From the NCBI GenBank assembly GCA_964586455.1, contig CAZPHV010000006.1, positions 76,017-140,016 on the forward strand: a DNA stretch of 64,000 bases, in the 5' to 3' direction. The stretch's first letter is position 1. Each line of letters begins with the position of its first letter. Shown one piece after another: positions 44,918 through 53,826 of this stretch. This stretch comes from Aquimonas sp964586455. Its GTDB lineage: Bacteria; Pseudomonadota; Gammaproteobacteria; Xanthomonadales; Xanthomonadaceae. The translations under genes and the position numbers were made by a program. The notes below the pieces were generated by a model. That model did no database searches. It was given only the letters and a program-made list of their open reading frames with translations, and was not told the DNA's origin.

Positions 44918-45931
44918 ATGAGCCTTTTGCTCGAATCCCGACGCGATCCAGCGACCGCCACCGCGCTGCGCTGCCTCGCCGCCGACATCGGCGGCACCAA
45001 TGCGCGCTTCGCGACCGCGACGCTCGGCGAGAACGCACGCGTGCAGCTCGGCGCGCAACGCAACCTCAGAGTGGAGGACCACTCCGGCATCGAGTCAGCG
45101 CTGGAGGCCTACTTCGCGGACAGCGGCGAGCCCGTACCCGAGCGTGCGGTGCTGGCCGTCGCAGGCGCGGTGCTCGACGACCAGGTGATCCTGACCAACA
45201 GTCGCTGGAGCTTCTCGATTCGTGCGCTGAAACAGCGCATCGGCTTTCGCGAGCTGCAGGTCATCAACGATTTCGCTGCGGTGGCCTGGGCCGTGCCCGG
45301 ACTACGCGAATGCGACCTGCACGCGATCGGCGACGCCCCCGGCGCGGCCTTCGACACCGCTGCGGTGCAGGTGGTGCTGGGGCCCGGCACAGGTCTGGGC
45401 GCGGCCGCGATCCGACGCGATGCGCGCGGTCTGGCGGTGCTGGAAACCGAAGGCGGCCATGCCAGTTTTGCCCCGCACGACGAGCGCGAAATCTTCATCC
45501 TGCGCTTCCTGCAGCGCCGCTACGGCCGGGTCTCGTACGAGCGCCTGCTCTGCGGTGAGGGCCTGGTGAATCTGCACGATGCCTGCGTGCACATGGCGCG
45601 CGGCCGTGAGCTGCGGCTGCACGACTCGGCCGCGGTGGTGGCTGCTGCGCGGGCAGATGATCCCGATGCGCGCAGCGCGATCGATCTGTTCTGCAGCATT
45701 CTCGGTCGCTTCGCGGGCGATGCAGTGCTGCTGTACGGCGGCTGGGCCGGCGTCTACCTCGCCGGCGGCCTGCTTCCGCATGTGCTGGACGAACGCGGTG
45801 AAGCGCTGTTTCGTGGCGCATTCGTCGACAAGGGACGCTTCACGCCGCTGCTGGCGCGCACGCCGACCTTCCGGATCGGCACACCCGATGTCGGCACGCT
45901 CGGCGCCGCCCGCGTGGGCCTGTTGGGATGA
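44918..45931 (+). CDS. glk: Glucokinase (Glk family)
   Basis: A 337-residue ATP-dependent hexokinase that makes glucose 6-phosphate. AADIGGTNARFA is the N-terminal phosphate motif, VINDFAAVAWAV carries the catalytic Asp, VLGPGTGLGAAAI is the second phosphate loop, and ETEGGHASFAP holds sugar-binding residues. The C-terminal LLYGGWAGVYLAGGLLPHVL is also typical. It overlaps the next gene by ATGA and heads the plus-strand operon, where it would trap free glucose from the glucosidase. Confidence 0.94.
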   Translation: MSLLLESRRDPATATALRCLAADIGGTNARFATATLGENARVQLGAQRNLRVEDHSGIESALEAYFADSGEPVPERAVLAVAGAVLDDQVILTNSRWSFSIRALKQRIGFRELQVINDFAAVAWAVPGLRECDLHAIGDAPGAAFDTAAVQVVLGPGTGLGAAAIRRDARGLAVLETEGGHASFAPHDEREIFILRFLQRRYGRVSYERLLCGEGLVNLHDACVHMARGRELRLHDSAAVVAAARADDPDARSAIDLFCSILGRFAGDAVLLYGGWAGVYLAGGLLPHVLDERGEALFRGAFVDKGRFTPLLARTPTFRIGTPDVGTLGAARVGLLG

Positions 45932-46707
45932 ACCTGCTTGCTCGTCGCCAGATCGCACTCCGCCTGCTCGGCGGCGTTGCTGTGCTCGTTGGCCCGACCG
46001 CTTGCGCTGCCACCAACAGCGCCGCAGTTCGGGACATCCCCTATGCCTCCGAGGCGCCGGTCATCGACGGCCGCGCCGATGAAGCCGATTGGGCGGGAGT
46101 GCCGTGGCGCGAGCTGACCCATGTGCTGGTCGGCGAGCCGCCGTCGAGCGAGGCCGATTTCTCCGGCCGCTACCGCCTGCTCTGGCGCGAGGACGCCCTG
46201 TACCTGCTGGCCGAGATCCGCGACGACGTGCTGAGCGACGGCGAACCCGATCCGCTGCGCAACTATTGGGTGGACGACGCACTGGAGATCCTGGTCGACG
46301 AGGACGCCAGCGGCGGCGATCACCAGTTCAACCACAGTGCCTTCGCCTACCACGTCGCCCTCGACGGCCACGTCGTGGACCTCGACACCGACGGCGCCCC
46401 TGCCCTGTTCAAGGACCATGTGCAGGCAGTCTGGCGGCGCGCCCCCGAGGCTCCGCACGTACTGGTCTGGGAGGCCCGGATCCGGCTGTATCCCGATCCC
46501 GCCCGACGGGCGGAAGGCGAGCTCTGGCAGCCGCGCATGCTCTCCAGCGGCGAGATCATCGGCTTCGCGCTGGCCTGGTGCGATAGCGATGCCCCCGGCG
46601 TGCGCAGCCGTCTGGTCGCCGATGTCGATGTGGCTCCGGTCAACGGCGACCGCAATCGCCTGTATCTCGATGCCGGCGTGTTCGGCCGCATCCGGCTGCA
46701 GCGCTGA
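45928..46707 (+). CDS. Exported carbohydrate-binding family 9 (CBM9)-like protein
   Basis: A 259-residue protein. A Tat-like or standard signal (LARRQIALRLLGGVAVLVGPTACAAT) with a Cys that may be lipidated precedes one CBM9/DOMON-type beta-sandwich: VIDGRADEADWAGVPW, RYRLLWREDALYLLAEIRDD, DALEILVDED and FALAWCDSD. Such domains bind sugar ends or occur as structural domains next to GH enzymes. It overlaps glk and is 12 bases from the transporter gene, so it is part of the operon. Its ligand is unknown; capture of oligosaccharides in the periplasm is inference. Confidence 0.78.
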   Translation: MNLLARRQIALRLLGGVAVLVGPTACAATNSAAVRDIPYASEAPVIDGRADEADWAGVPWRELTHVLVGEPPSSEADFSGRYRLLWREDALYLLAEIRDDVLSDGEPDPLRNYWVDDALEILVDEDASGGDHQFNHSAFAYHVALDGHVVDLDTDGAPALFKDHVQAVWRRAPEAPHVLVWEARIRLYPDPARRAEGELWQPRMLSSGEIIGFALAWCDSDAPGVRSRLVADVDVAPVNGDRNRLYLDAGVFGRIRLQR

Positions 46708-46719
46708 CGCGCCGAACGC

Positions 46720-48138
46720 ATGAGCACACTCCCGAACGCTGCTGAGCCCCCCGCGTCGCGACAGGCCCGACTCGGCTGGGGCGAGCGGCTGGGCTATGGC
46801 GCCGGCGATCTCGGTTTCAACCTCTACTGGACCACGATCGCCTCGTTCCTGGCGGCGTTCTACACCGACGTGTTCGGGCTTGGTGCGGCCGCCGCCGGCA
46901 CCCTGCTGTTCGCGACCCGGCTGCTGGATGCGATCACCGATCCGCTGATGGGCGCGGTCGCCGACCGCACGCGCACACGCTACGGCCAGTTCCGGCCCTG
47001 GCTGCTGGTGGGCGCACTGCCGCTGGCGGCAATGGGCGTGCTGACCTTCACCACGCCGGACTTCAGCGAGGGCGGCAAGCTGATCTGGGCCTATGCGAGT
47101 TTCAGCCTGCTGATGCTGGCCTACACCGTGCTAAGCACGCCCTACTCCGCCTTGAGCGGCGTGATGAGCGCGCGTAGCGAAGAACGTACGACGCTGAACA
47201 GCCTGCGCTTTCTGTTCGCGTTCGGCGGCGGTGCGCTGGTCAACAAGTTCACCCTGCCCCTGGTCGATGCGTTGGGCGACGGTGATCCGCAGCGCGGCTG
47301 GCCGCTGACCATGGCCCTGTATGGGCTGATCGCCTGCGGCCTGTTCGCACTGACCTTCGCCAGTACGCGTCAACGCATCGTTCCGCCGCCCGCGCAAAGC
47401 AGCTCACCCGCGACCGACCTGCGCGATCTGCTGCGCAACCGGCCCTGGCTGATCCTGTTCGGGTTGGCCCTGCTGATCATGCTGACGATCACCTTGCGCG
47501 CGGGTTCGGCCTACTACTACTTCACCTACTGGTTGAAGCGCCCCGACCTGCTGCCCGATTACCTGCTGGTGCAGATGCTCGCCTACGCTGCAGGTGCGGC
47601 ACTGGCGCCGGTGCTGATCCGCCTGTTCGACAAGTCGCGCCTGCTGGCGGTGCTGATGCTGCTGGTGGCGGGCCTGTCCTTCGCGTTCTGGTTCGTCGGG
47701 CCCGAAGACATTGCCCTGATTTTCACCCTGAACATTCTGATCAGTCTGGCGCTGGGCCCGAAGTCACCATTGACCTGGTCGATGTATGCCGACAGCGCCG
47801 ACTACGGCGAGTGGAAGCACGGCCGCCGCGCCACTGCCATGACGTTCGCGGCCGCGACCTTCTCGCAGAAGCTCGGCGGCTCGCTGGGCTCGGCTGCCCT
47901 GCTGTGGGTGCTGGCGGCGATCGGCTACGCCGCCAACCAGGCTCAGAGCGGTGCCTCCGAGGCCGGCATCCAGTGGCTGCAGACGCTCGTGCCCGGGCTG
48001 TTCGCCCTGCTCGCGGCTGCCCTTGCCTTTGCCTATCCCCTCAGCGGCGCGCGCCTGCAGCAGGTCCAGAAGGAACTGCAGGACCGCGATGCCGCGGCCT
48101 CCGACCCGACATCGCCCGCATGCACGCCAGTGACCTGA
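46720..48138 (+). CDS. MFS transporter, glycoside-pentoside-hexuronide (GPH) family
   Basis: A 472-residue 12-helix cation:sugar symporter. GYGAGDLGFNLYWTTI and LLDAITDPLMGAVADRTRTRYGQFRPW are the GPH N-terminal blocks. YADSADYGEWKHGRRATAMTFAAATFSQKLGGSLG is the C-terminal block. The 3' end overlaps the GH94 gene by 19 bases. Position next to the phosphorylase suggests transport of a disaccharide or its aldonic acid, cellobionate being the best guess. Confidence 0.9.
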   Translation: MSTLPNAAEPPASRQARLGWGERLGYGAGDLGFNLYWTTIASFLAAFYTDVFGLGAAAAGTLLFATRLLDAITDPLMGAVADRTRTRYGQFRPWLLVGALPLAAMGVLTFTTPDFSEGGKLIWAYASFSLLMLAYTVLSTPYSALSGVMSARSEERTTLNSLRFLFAFGGGALVNKFTLPLVDALGDGDPQRGWPLTMALYGLIACGLFALTFASTRQRIVPPPAQSSSPATDLRDLLRNRPWLILFGLALLIMLTITLRAGSAYYYFTYWLKRPDLLPDYLLVQMLAYAAGAALAPVLIRLFDKSRLLAVLMLLVAGLSFAFWFVGPEDIALIFTLNILISLALGPKSPLTWSMYADSADYGEWKHGRRATAMTFAAATFSQKLGGSLGSAALLWVLAAIGYAANQAQSGASEAGIQWLQTLVPGLFALLAAALAFAYPLSGARLQQVQKELQDRDAAASDPTSPACTPVT

Positions 48139-50492
48139 TCCACAGCAGCGCCGAAGCCGTCGAGCTGCGCTGTCCGCAGCAGATGCCGCGGGCCAGCACC
48201 TTCCTGTGGAACCGGAATCTGCTGCTGCAACTGAACTGTCGCGGCTATGCCAGCGCCCTGCACATGCAGCCGGAACCCGGCAAGTACGCGCGCGCTCCCC
48301 TGCTTGAAGCCACCTCCTTTCTGCAGCCCGAGCAGCCGCATTTCGCACACCATCCCGGGCGCTTTGTCTACGTGTTCGATGAAGACCGCGACGCGCTGTT
48401 CTCGCTGCCGCACGAGCCGGTACGTGCGCCGGCCGATCGCTTCGTGTTTCGCGCGCGGCCGGACGGCGTCGACTGGGAGGTCGAGCGCGACGGGTTGCAG
48501 TACCGCTGGTCGGTCGGCCTGCCGCCCGAAGACGCGCTGGAGCTGTGGACGCTCGCACTCGACAACCCCGGCCCGACCGCGCGTCGGCTGCGCGTGTGTC
48601 TGTACTTTCCGCTGGGCTACATGAGCTGGATGAACCAGTCGGCGCGCTACTCGGCCGATCTGGGAGGCGTGATCGCGCGCTGCGTCAGCGGCTACCAGAA
48701 GCGCGAAGACTGGCCGCGCATCGCGCGCCTGAAGGACCACACCGTGCTGCTGCACGACACCGCCCCCGACAGCTGGGAGTGCCGACAGGCTGCCTTCGAA
48801 GGCGAAGGCGGCTTGCACGCGCCCGATGCGCTGCGCGCTGAACACTTGCCCGGCGGCGAAGCGCTGTATGAAGTCCCCGCCGCCTGCCTGCAATACCGCA
48901 TCGAGCTCGCCGCGGGTGCCTCGCAGCGGCTGCGCTTCGCGTTCGGCCCGGCCCACGATGAAGCCGGGATCCGCGCGCTGCGTCAGCGCTACCTGGAAGG
49001 CGATGGCTTCGAGCGTGCACTCAACGAGCGTGCCGCCGCGCTGGCCCCTGCGCGCGAAGCGCTGCAGCCGCAGACACCGGACCCAGGCTTCGATGCCTTC
49101 GTGCAACCCTGGCTGTGCCGACAGGCGCTCTATCTCGGCCAGGGCAATCGCTTCTGCACCGATCCGCAAACCCGCAACTATCTGCAGGATGCGATGGGAC
49201 TGAGCTTCCTGCAGCCCGATGCCGCTCGCACGCACTTTCTGCGGGTGCTGGAGCAGCAGGAACACGATGGCGGTCTGCCCGACGGCATCCTGCTGCACCC
49301 CGAGGCCGAGCTGAAGTACATCAACCAGATCCCGCACAGCGACCATGCGCTGTGGCTGCCGCTGTGCCTGTCGGTGTGGCTGCAGGAAACCGGCGACTAC
49401 GCCTTTCTGCAGCAGAGCGTGCGCGATCGACACGGCCACGAAGCCAGCGTTGCCCGCCGCGTGGAAGACGCCCTGCGCTGGCTGCTGCAGCGGCGCGACG
49501 GGCGCGGCCTGTGCCTGATCGGCCACGGCGACTGGTGCGACCCGATGAACATGGTCGGCCCGCTGGGGCACGGCGTCTCGGGCTGGCTTTCGCTCGCGCT
49601 GGTGCATGCGCTGCGGGTGTGGGCCGAGACCTGCACGCAGGCCACAGATCTGCTCGACACCGATCCTTCGGACTCGCTGCGCCGCGAAGCCGATGCCCTG
49701 TCGGAGGCCGTGCAGACCTGGCTGTGGGACGGCGACTGGTTCGCCCGCGGCATCACCGACGGTGGACGTCGATTCGGCGTGCGCGCCGACGTCGAGGGGC
49801 GGATTTTCCTGAATCCGCAGGCCTGGTCCCTGCTGGCCGGCGTGGCGACCTCGGACCAGCATAGGCGCCTGCTCGACTCGGTCGACACGCATCTGCAGAC
49901 GCCCTCGGGGCTGACACTCTGCGACCCGCCGTTCACACGCATGCACGAGGACATCGGCCGCGTCACCCAGAAGTTTCCGGGCTCGGCCGAAAACGGCTCG
50001 GTCTACTGCCATGCCGGCGCCTTCCACATCAACGCGCTGTATGCCGTCGGCGAAGGCGAGCGCGCCTACGCGCTGCTGCGGCAGATGCTGCCCTGCGCCG
50101 ATTCGGACGCCGCACTCGCCCGTGGCCAGCTGCCGAGCTTCATACCGAACTACTACCGCGGCGCGCACCGGCTGTATCCGCAGACCGCCGGCCGCAGCAG
50201 CCAGCTGCCGAACTCCGGTGCCGTGGCCTGGCTGCTGCGCGCCGTGCTGCAGGGCCTGTTCGGCCTCTACGGCGACCGCGAGGGCCTGCGCATCGCGCCG
50301 CAGCTGCCGGCGGCATGGTCGCAGGCGCGACTGCAACGCAGTTTTCGCGGCTGCCTGCTGGACATCGAGTACCTGCGTCACGCCGGCCCGCTGCAGATCG
50401 TGCTGGATGGCAACATTAAGCCCGAGCCGCGAATGCGCGCGCTGCAGCCCGGTCGCCAGTACCGGCTGCAGGTGCGGGTGCCTGCGGCATGA
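48120..50492 (+). CDS. GH94 phosphorylase, cellobionic acid phosphorylase-like
   Basis: A 790-residue cytosolic glycoside phosphorylase. The N-terminal beta-sandwich and linker precede an (alpha/alpha)6 barrel. GHGDWCDPMNMVGPLGHGVSGWL at residues 469-491 matches the GH94 catalytic block; Asp474 would be the general acid. Overall resemblance and length are closest to cellobionic acid phosphorylases of Xanthomonas, which split 4-O-beta-glucosyl-gluconate with phosphate into glucose-1-phosphate and gluconate. The gluconokinase gene follows immediately and overlaps by four bases, strengthening this over cellobiose or chitobiose phosphorylase. The ATG lies inside the transporter gene. Confidence 0.85.
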   Translation: MHASDLIHSSAEAVELRCPQQMPRASTFLWNRNLLLQLNCRGYASALHMQPEPGKYARAPLLEATSFLQPEQPHFAHHPGRFVYVFDEDRDALFSLPHEPVRAPADRFVFRARPDGVDWEVERDGLQYRWSVGLPPEDALELWTLALDNPGPTARRLRVCLYFPLGYMSWMNQSARYSADLGGVIARCVSGYQKREDWPRIARLKDHTVLLHDTAPDSWECRQAAFEGEGGLHAPDALRAEHLPGGEALYEVPAACLQYRIELAAGASQRLRFAFGPAHDEAGIRALRQRYLEGDGFERALNERAAALAPAREALQPQTPDPGFDAFVQPWLCRQALYLGQGNRFCTDPQTRNYLQDAMGLSFLQPDAARTHFLRVLEQQEHDGGLPDGILLHPEAELKYINQIPHSDHALWLPLCLSVWLQETGDYAFLQQSVRDRHGHEASVARRVEDALRWLLQRRDGRGLCLIGHGDWCDPMNMVGPLGHGVSGWLSLALVHALRVWAETCTQATDLLDTDPSDSLRREADALSEAVQTWLWDGDWFARGITDGGRRFGVRADVEGRIFLNPQAWSLLAGVATSDQHRRLLDSVDTHLQTPSGLTLCDPPFTRMHEDIGRVTQKFPGSAENGSVYCHAGAFHINALYAVGEGERAYALLRQMLPCADSDAALARGQLPSFIPNYYRGAHRLYPQTAGRSSQLPNSGAVAWLLRAVLQGLFGLYGDREGLRIAPQLPAAWSQARLQRSFRGCLLDIEYLRHAGPLQIVLDGNIKPEPRMRALQPGRQYRLQVRVPAA

Positions 50493-50995
50493 GCGGGCCG
50501 CGCCTGCTGGTCTGCATGGGCGTCAGCGGCTGCGGCAAGAGCACGCTGGCGCAGGCGCTGGCCGCGCGTCTGGATTGGCCGCTGTTGGAAGCGGACGACT
50601 TCCACAACGCAGCCAACCGCGCCCACATGGCTTCGGGCCAACCGCTGACGGAAGCCATGCGCGAGCCCTGGCTGGCCTCGATCTGCAGCGCCCTGCGTGC
50701 GCGCAGCACCGACTGCGTACTGGCCTGCAGCGCGCTGCGACGCGCGCACCGCGAGCGCCTGCGTGCACTGAGCTGGGAGACGCGGTTCCTGCTGCTGGAG
50801 ATTGATCGCGACAGTGCCGCGCGCCGCGTCGAGCAACGCCGCGGGCATTTCATGCCGCCGAACCTGATCGACAGCCAGTTCGACACCCTCGAATGGCCGC
50901 TCGGCGAAGCGGACGTCAGCCGCCTCGATGCACAGCTGCCGCTGCGCGAGCTGGTGCTTCTGTCGCTGATCGAGCTGGATCGCTGCGAGACCTGA
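50489..50995 (+). CDS. gntK: Gluconokinase
   Basis: A 168-residue P-loop kinase that phosphorylates gluconate to 6-phosphogluconate. Walker A is GVSGCGKST, then EADDFHNAANRAHMASGQPL (the GntK substrate block), CSALRRAHRERLR, and the C-terminal QFDTLEWP. It completes the route begun by the GH94 enzyme, feeding gluconate into the Entner-Doudoroff or pentose phosphate pathway. Last gene of the operon. Confidence 0.93.
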   Translation: MSGPRLLVCMGVSGCGKSTLAQALAARLDWPLLEADDFHNAANRAHMASGQPLTEAMREPWLASICSALRARSTDCVLACSALRRAHRERLRALSWETRFLLLEIDRDSAARRVEQRRGHFMPPNLIDSQFDTLEWPLGEADVSRLDAQLPLRELVLLSLIELDRCET

Positions 50996-51019
50996 AGCGT
51001 CTCGGGCTCGACCTGCATT

Positions 51020-51802
51020 TCAGCGCAGCAGCTTCTCGATCAACTTGCCGACAGCCGCAAACGCGAAGCTCGCGGTGACATGCGTCGCCGCCCCCAGACC
51101 GCCACCACCACAGTCGAGGCCCAGGCTGTCGCCACCGGCAGGTCGCAGCCCGCACACGCTGCCGTCGGCCTGCGGGTAGCGCACGTTCTCGCGTGAGAAC
51201 ACTGCCGACACGCCGAAATAGCGGTCGCGGTTCTTCGGAAAATTGAACTCGCCGCGCAGCTTCTTGCGCACCAAGGCCAGCAGGGCATCGTGCTCAGTGC
51301 GCGAGAGATCGCGCACCTCGATCAGGGTTGGATCAGCGCGCCCGCCCGCCGAACCGCTGACCACGATCGGAATCTTGCGGCGACGACAGAACGCGATCAT
51401 CTCGACCTTGACCCGGAACGCGTCGCAAGCATCGAGTACCGCGTCATAGCCGCGCAACAGCAGCGGGTCCAGCGTCGAGGGCGTCAGGAACTGCGCGAGC
51501 GGGTCGATCTGGATGTCGGGGTTGATCCGCTTCAAGCGCTCAGCCAGCACCTCGACCTTGAGCTTGCCGAACTCGCCGTCCAGCGCATGCAGCTGGCGGT
51601 TGACGTTGCTCAGACAGATGTCGTCGGCATCGATCAGGGTGAGCCGCCCGACGCCGCTGCGCGCCAGCGCCTCGGCCGCCCACGAGCCCACCCCGCCGAC
51701 GCCGACGATGCAGATGTGCGCAGCGGCAAGGCGGTCGACGCTGCCGAGGCCGTACAGACGATCGATGCCGGAAAAGCGGGAGGGCGTGGCGGTGGCAGAC
51801 AT
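51020..51802 (-). CDS. tcdA: tRNA threonylcarbamoyladenosine dehydratase
   Basis: A 260-residue E1-like ThiF/MoeB-fold enzyme (CsdL/TcdA) that forms cyclic t6A at tRNA position 37. The nucleotide site is ICIVGVGGVGSWAAEAL, with DADDICLSNVNRQ and VLDACDAFRVK following. A C-terminal hydrophobic helix (ATHVTASFAFAAVGKLIEKLL) matches the membrane-anchor segment of the family. It is convergent with the gntK gene. The catalytic E1-like Cys is not retained in TcdA, so its absence is normal. Confidence 0.93.
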   Translation of the reverse strand: MSATATPSRFSGIDRLYGLGSVDRLAAAHICIVGVGGVGSWAAEALARSGVGRLTLIDADDICLSNVNRQLHALDGEFGKLKVEVLAERLKRINPDIQIDPLAQFLTPSTLDPLLLRGYDAVLDACDAFRVKVEMIAFCRRRKIPIVVSGSAGGRADPTLIEVRDLSRTEHDALLALVRKKLRGEFNFPKNRDRYFGVSAVFSRENVRYPQADGSVCGLRPAGGDSLGLDCGGGGLGAATHVTASFAFAAVGKLIEKLLR

Positions 51803-51939
51803 GGCGGCCGATGAAGTCGAGGGCCGCGGAATTCTACCGTCGCAGCGCCTCGCAGCCTGCGCGTGACGCAAGCTGCACGGCGGGGAGCACGGCCTCCGCT
51901 ATCCTTCGCAGGGCCTGAACCCACGAGCCCCGCCCCGCA

Positions 51940-52350
51940 ATGAAGATCCTGCTGTCGCTGATCGTCGGCCTGATGGCCGGTGCCATGCTCACCGCCACCT
52001 TTCTCAACCTCGGCAACCTCAAGCAAGGTGCGCGCCCACACGCAGCGGCGATGGTCACGCTGAAGTACCAACTGGGCGAAGCCCGCAAAGCCATCGAGAG
52101 CGGCTGCGAGGAATCGCAGGGCACCCGCCAGCTGCTGGTCATGCGCGGCATGGCCGATGACGTGGAGCCCCTGTTCTTGGAGCAGGGCTACGACGCCGGC
52201 CTATTTGGACGCCACGCCGTGCAGATGCGCGATCGCCTCGATGCTGCGCTGGCTTTGCCGGAAGACGCCAGCTGCGGCGAACGCAAGACCGCACTGACCG
52301 CCGTCCACAACAGCTGCGACAGCTGCCATCGCGACTTCGGTCGCGGCTGA
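51940..52350 (+). CDS. Exported single-haem c-type protein of unknown role
   Basis: A 136-residue protein. An N-terminal uncleaved anchor or signal (ILLSLIVGLMAGAMLTATFL) is followed by a helical region and a C-terminal haem-binding motif CDSCH at residues 126-130. Cytochrome c' proteins place CxxCH near the C-terminus in a four-helix bundle, and the predicted helices here fit that plan. Two additional Cys (residues about 56 and 111) are present. It stands alone next to a repeat region. Electron partner unknown. Confidence 0.7.
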   Translation: MKILLSLIVGLMAGAMLTATFLNLGNLKQGARPHAAAMVTLKYQLGEARKAIESGCEESQGTRQLLVMRGMADDVEPLFLEQGYDAGLFGRHAVQMRDRLDAALALPEDASCGERKTALTAVHNSCDSCHRDFGRG

Positions 52351-53153
52351 GAGGGCTTTGCGAGTCAGGCGAACCTGCGAGCCAAGGCCAAAGAGTCCGT
52401 CTGAATTTCGGCGACACGCCGTGCGGGACGTGCTGGTAGATGCGCTTCGCTTATCTACCCTACAAATTCGGGAGACGCGTTGCCTCAAGCGAAGCAGCAC
52501 GCCGCCTACGCGTAGGGTAGATAAGCAAAGCGCATCTACCAGAACCTCGCCCAAAGCATGGCCTCGTGCGAGACGGGACTGACTAGAGCCTCGCCCGAAG
52601 CATGGACTCGTGCGAGACGGGGTTGACTAGAGCCTCGCCCGAAGCATGGACTCGTGCGAGACGGGGTTGACTAGAACCTCGCCCGAAGCACGGCCTCGTG
52701 CGAGGTGGGATTGACGAGGCACGATCCTCGATCGGGCGCTGGCCCGAGGCAGGACTCACTAGAGCGCGGTCTTCGATCGGGCGTCGGCGTCATCCGGACG
52801 TGCTGGTAGATGCGCTGCGCTTATCTACCCTACAACCGCGGGGGACGCCGTGCCTCAAGCGAAGCAGCACGCCGCCTACGCGTAGGGTAGATAAGCAAAG
52901 CGCATCTACCAGAACCTCGCCCGAAACATGGCAATGACGCCGCCCTCAAGACGTCGCCGAGGGCCGTCCAACGCGCTGCTGCTTCGTGCCTGAGCCGGGC
53001 CAGCCTTCACATCAATTGGACGCCGCCGCCTGATGCCTGAACCGGCCAGCAGCCGAATGGGGCCTCATTCAGGCAACAGGTCGCAAGGTCGCTTCCACGC
53101 TCACCGCTTAGCACGGTGGGCAACCCCTCCCCAAGGATGCGACGAGGTCTGCC
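52351..53153. repeat. Gene-free region: two REP pairs (GTAGATGCGC type) flanking 44-bp tandem repeats
   Basis: The inverted REP pair at about 52431-52542 (GGTAGATGCGC...ATCTACCCTAC, then GTAGGGTAGATAAGC...GCATCTACC) is duplicated almost exactly at 52797-52912 with the same inner sequence (GAAGCAGCACGCCGCCTACGC). Between them lie four contiguous 44-bp units starting at 52541, 52585, 52629 and 52673 (AGAACCTCGCCCGAAGCATGG...GACT), then two degenerate pieces ending in GATCGGGCG. No gene is seen; the promoter of the glycine-zipper gene must lie downstream of 52925. Confidence 0.88.
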
Positions 53154-53588
53154 ATGAACCTTAGACTGTTGTTCACTGCTGCACTGGTTGTTCTGCTCGC
53201 CGGCTGCGTCAGCCCCTCTTCTCGCGGCTACGGCCCCAGCGACGGCTACGCGCGCTGCTACGACTGCGGACGCGTTGAGCGGATCGAGCGCACCTACGGC
53301 GAACGCCAGTCCGCAGGCGGCGGCGCCATCCTCGGCGGCATCGTTGGCGGTGTGCTGGGCAACCAGGTCGGCGGCGGCTCGGGCCGCACGGCCGCCACTG
53401 TGGCAGGCGCAATCGCCGGCGGCGTGGTCGGCAACGAGCTGGAAAAGGATCGAGCCTCGTCGGCCCGCTACGAGCTGTACGTGCTGATGGATGACGGTCG
53501 CCGCATCATCGTCAACCAGGCAGATTTGAACGGCATCCGCGAAGGCAGCTACGTGCGCATCAACGGCAATCGCGCCCGCCTGATGTAA
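53154..53588 (+). CDS. Glycine-zipper outer-membrane lipoprotein (SlyB-like)
   Basis: A 144-residue lipoprotein. The signal MNLRLLFTAALVVLLAGC ends in a lipobox. A CYDCGRVERIE stretch precedes a glycine-zipper 2TM domain (GGGAILGGIVGGVLGNQVGG, then GTVAGAIAGGVVGNELE-like), and a C-terminal beta-rich segment ends in RINGNRARLM. Family members such as SlyB are small envelope lipoproteins of poorly known function. Monocistronic, with a palindrome after the stop. Confidence 0.85.
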   Translation: MNLRLLFTAALVVLLAGCVSPSSRGYGPSDGYARCYDCGRVERIERTYGERQSAGGGAILGGIVGGVLGNQVGGGSGRTAATVAGAIAGGVVGNELEKDRASSARYELYVLMDDGRRIIVNQADLNGIREGSYVRINGNRARLM

Positions 53589-53601
53589 GCGCAACGCACA
53601 G

Positions 53602-53619
53602 GGCGCCCGCTCGGGCGCC
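53602..53619 (+). terminator. GC-rich palindrome after the lipoprotein gene
   Basis: GGCGCCCG-CT-CGGGCGCC (practically a 6-bp stem with 6-base loop) followed by TCGCTTC. It is 13 bases after the stop; weak T tract. Confidence 0.5.
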
Positions 53620-53826
53620 TCGCTTCACCGGCCCCGCCGTAGCGGCGATCTCTCCGATCCCGCACGGCGGGGCTTGCTTTTGCAGGCCCGCTGGCTACAG
53701 TGCCCGCACGCCAGTCGCTCACGTTCCGGGCCCGGCGGCTTTCTTCTTGCGGGGATCCTTTGCGGTGTCGATGAACTGCTTGCCGGCCGTAGGTGGCCGT
53801 CTGACCGAGTGCCGGTGGCCCACCGC

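Noticed and set aside
48033..50381. 782-codon open frame antisense to the GH94 gene
   Set aside because: The plus-strand product has clear catalytic motifs; the antisense frame is open only because stop codons are rare at this GC content.
52541..52716. CRISPR array from the 44-bp repeats
   Set aside because: Units are contiguous with no unique spacers, and no cas gene is near.
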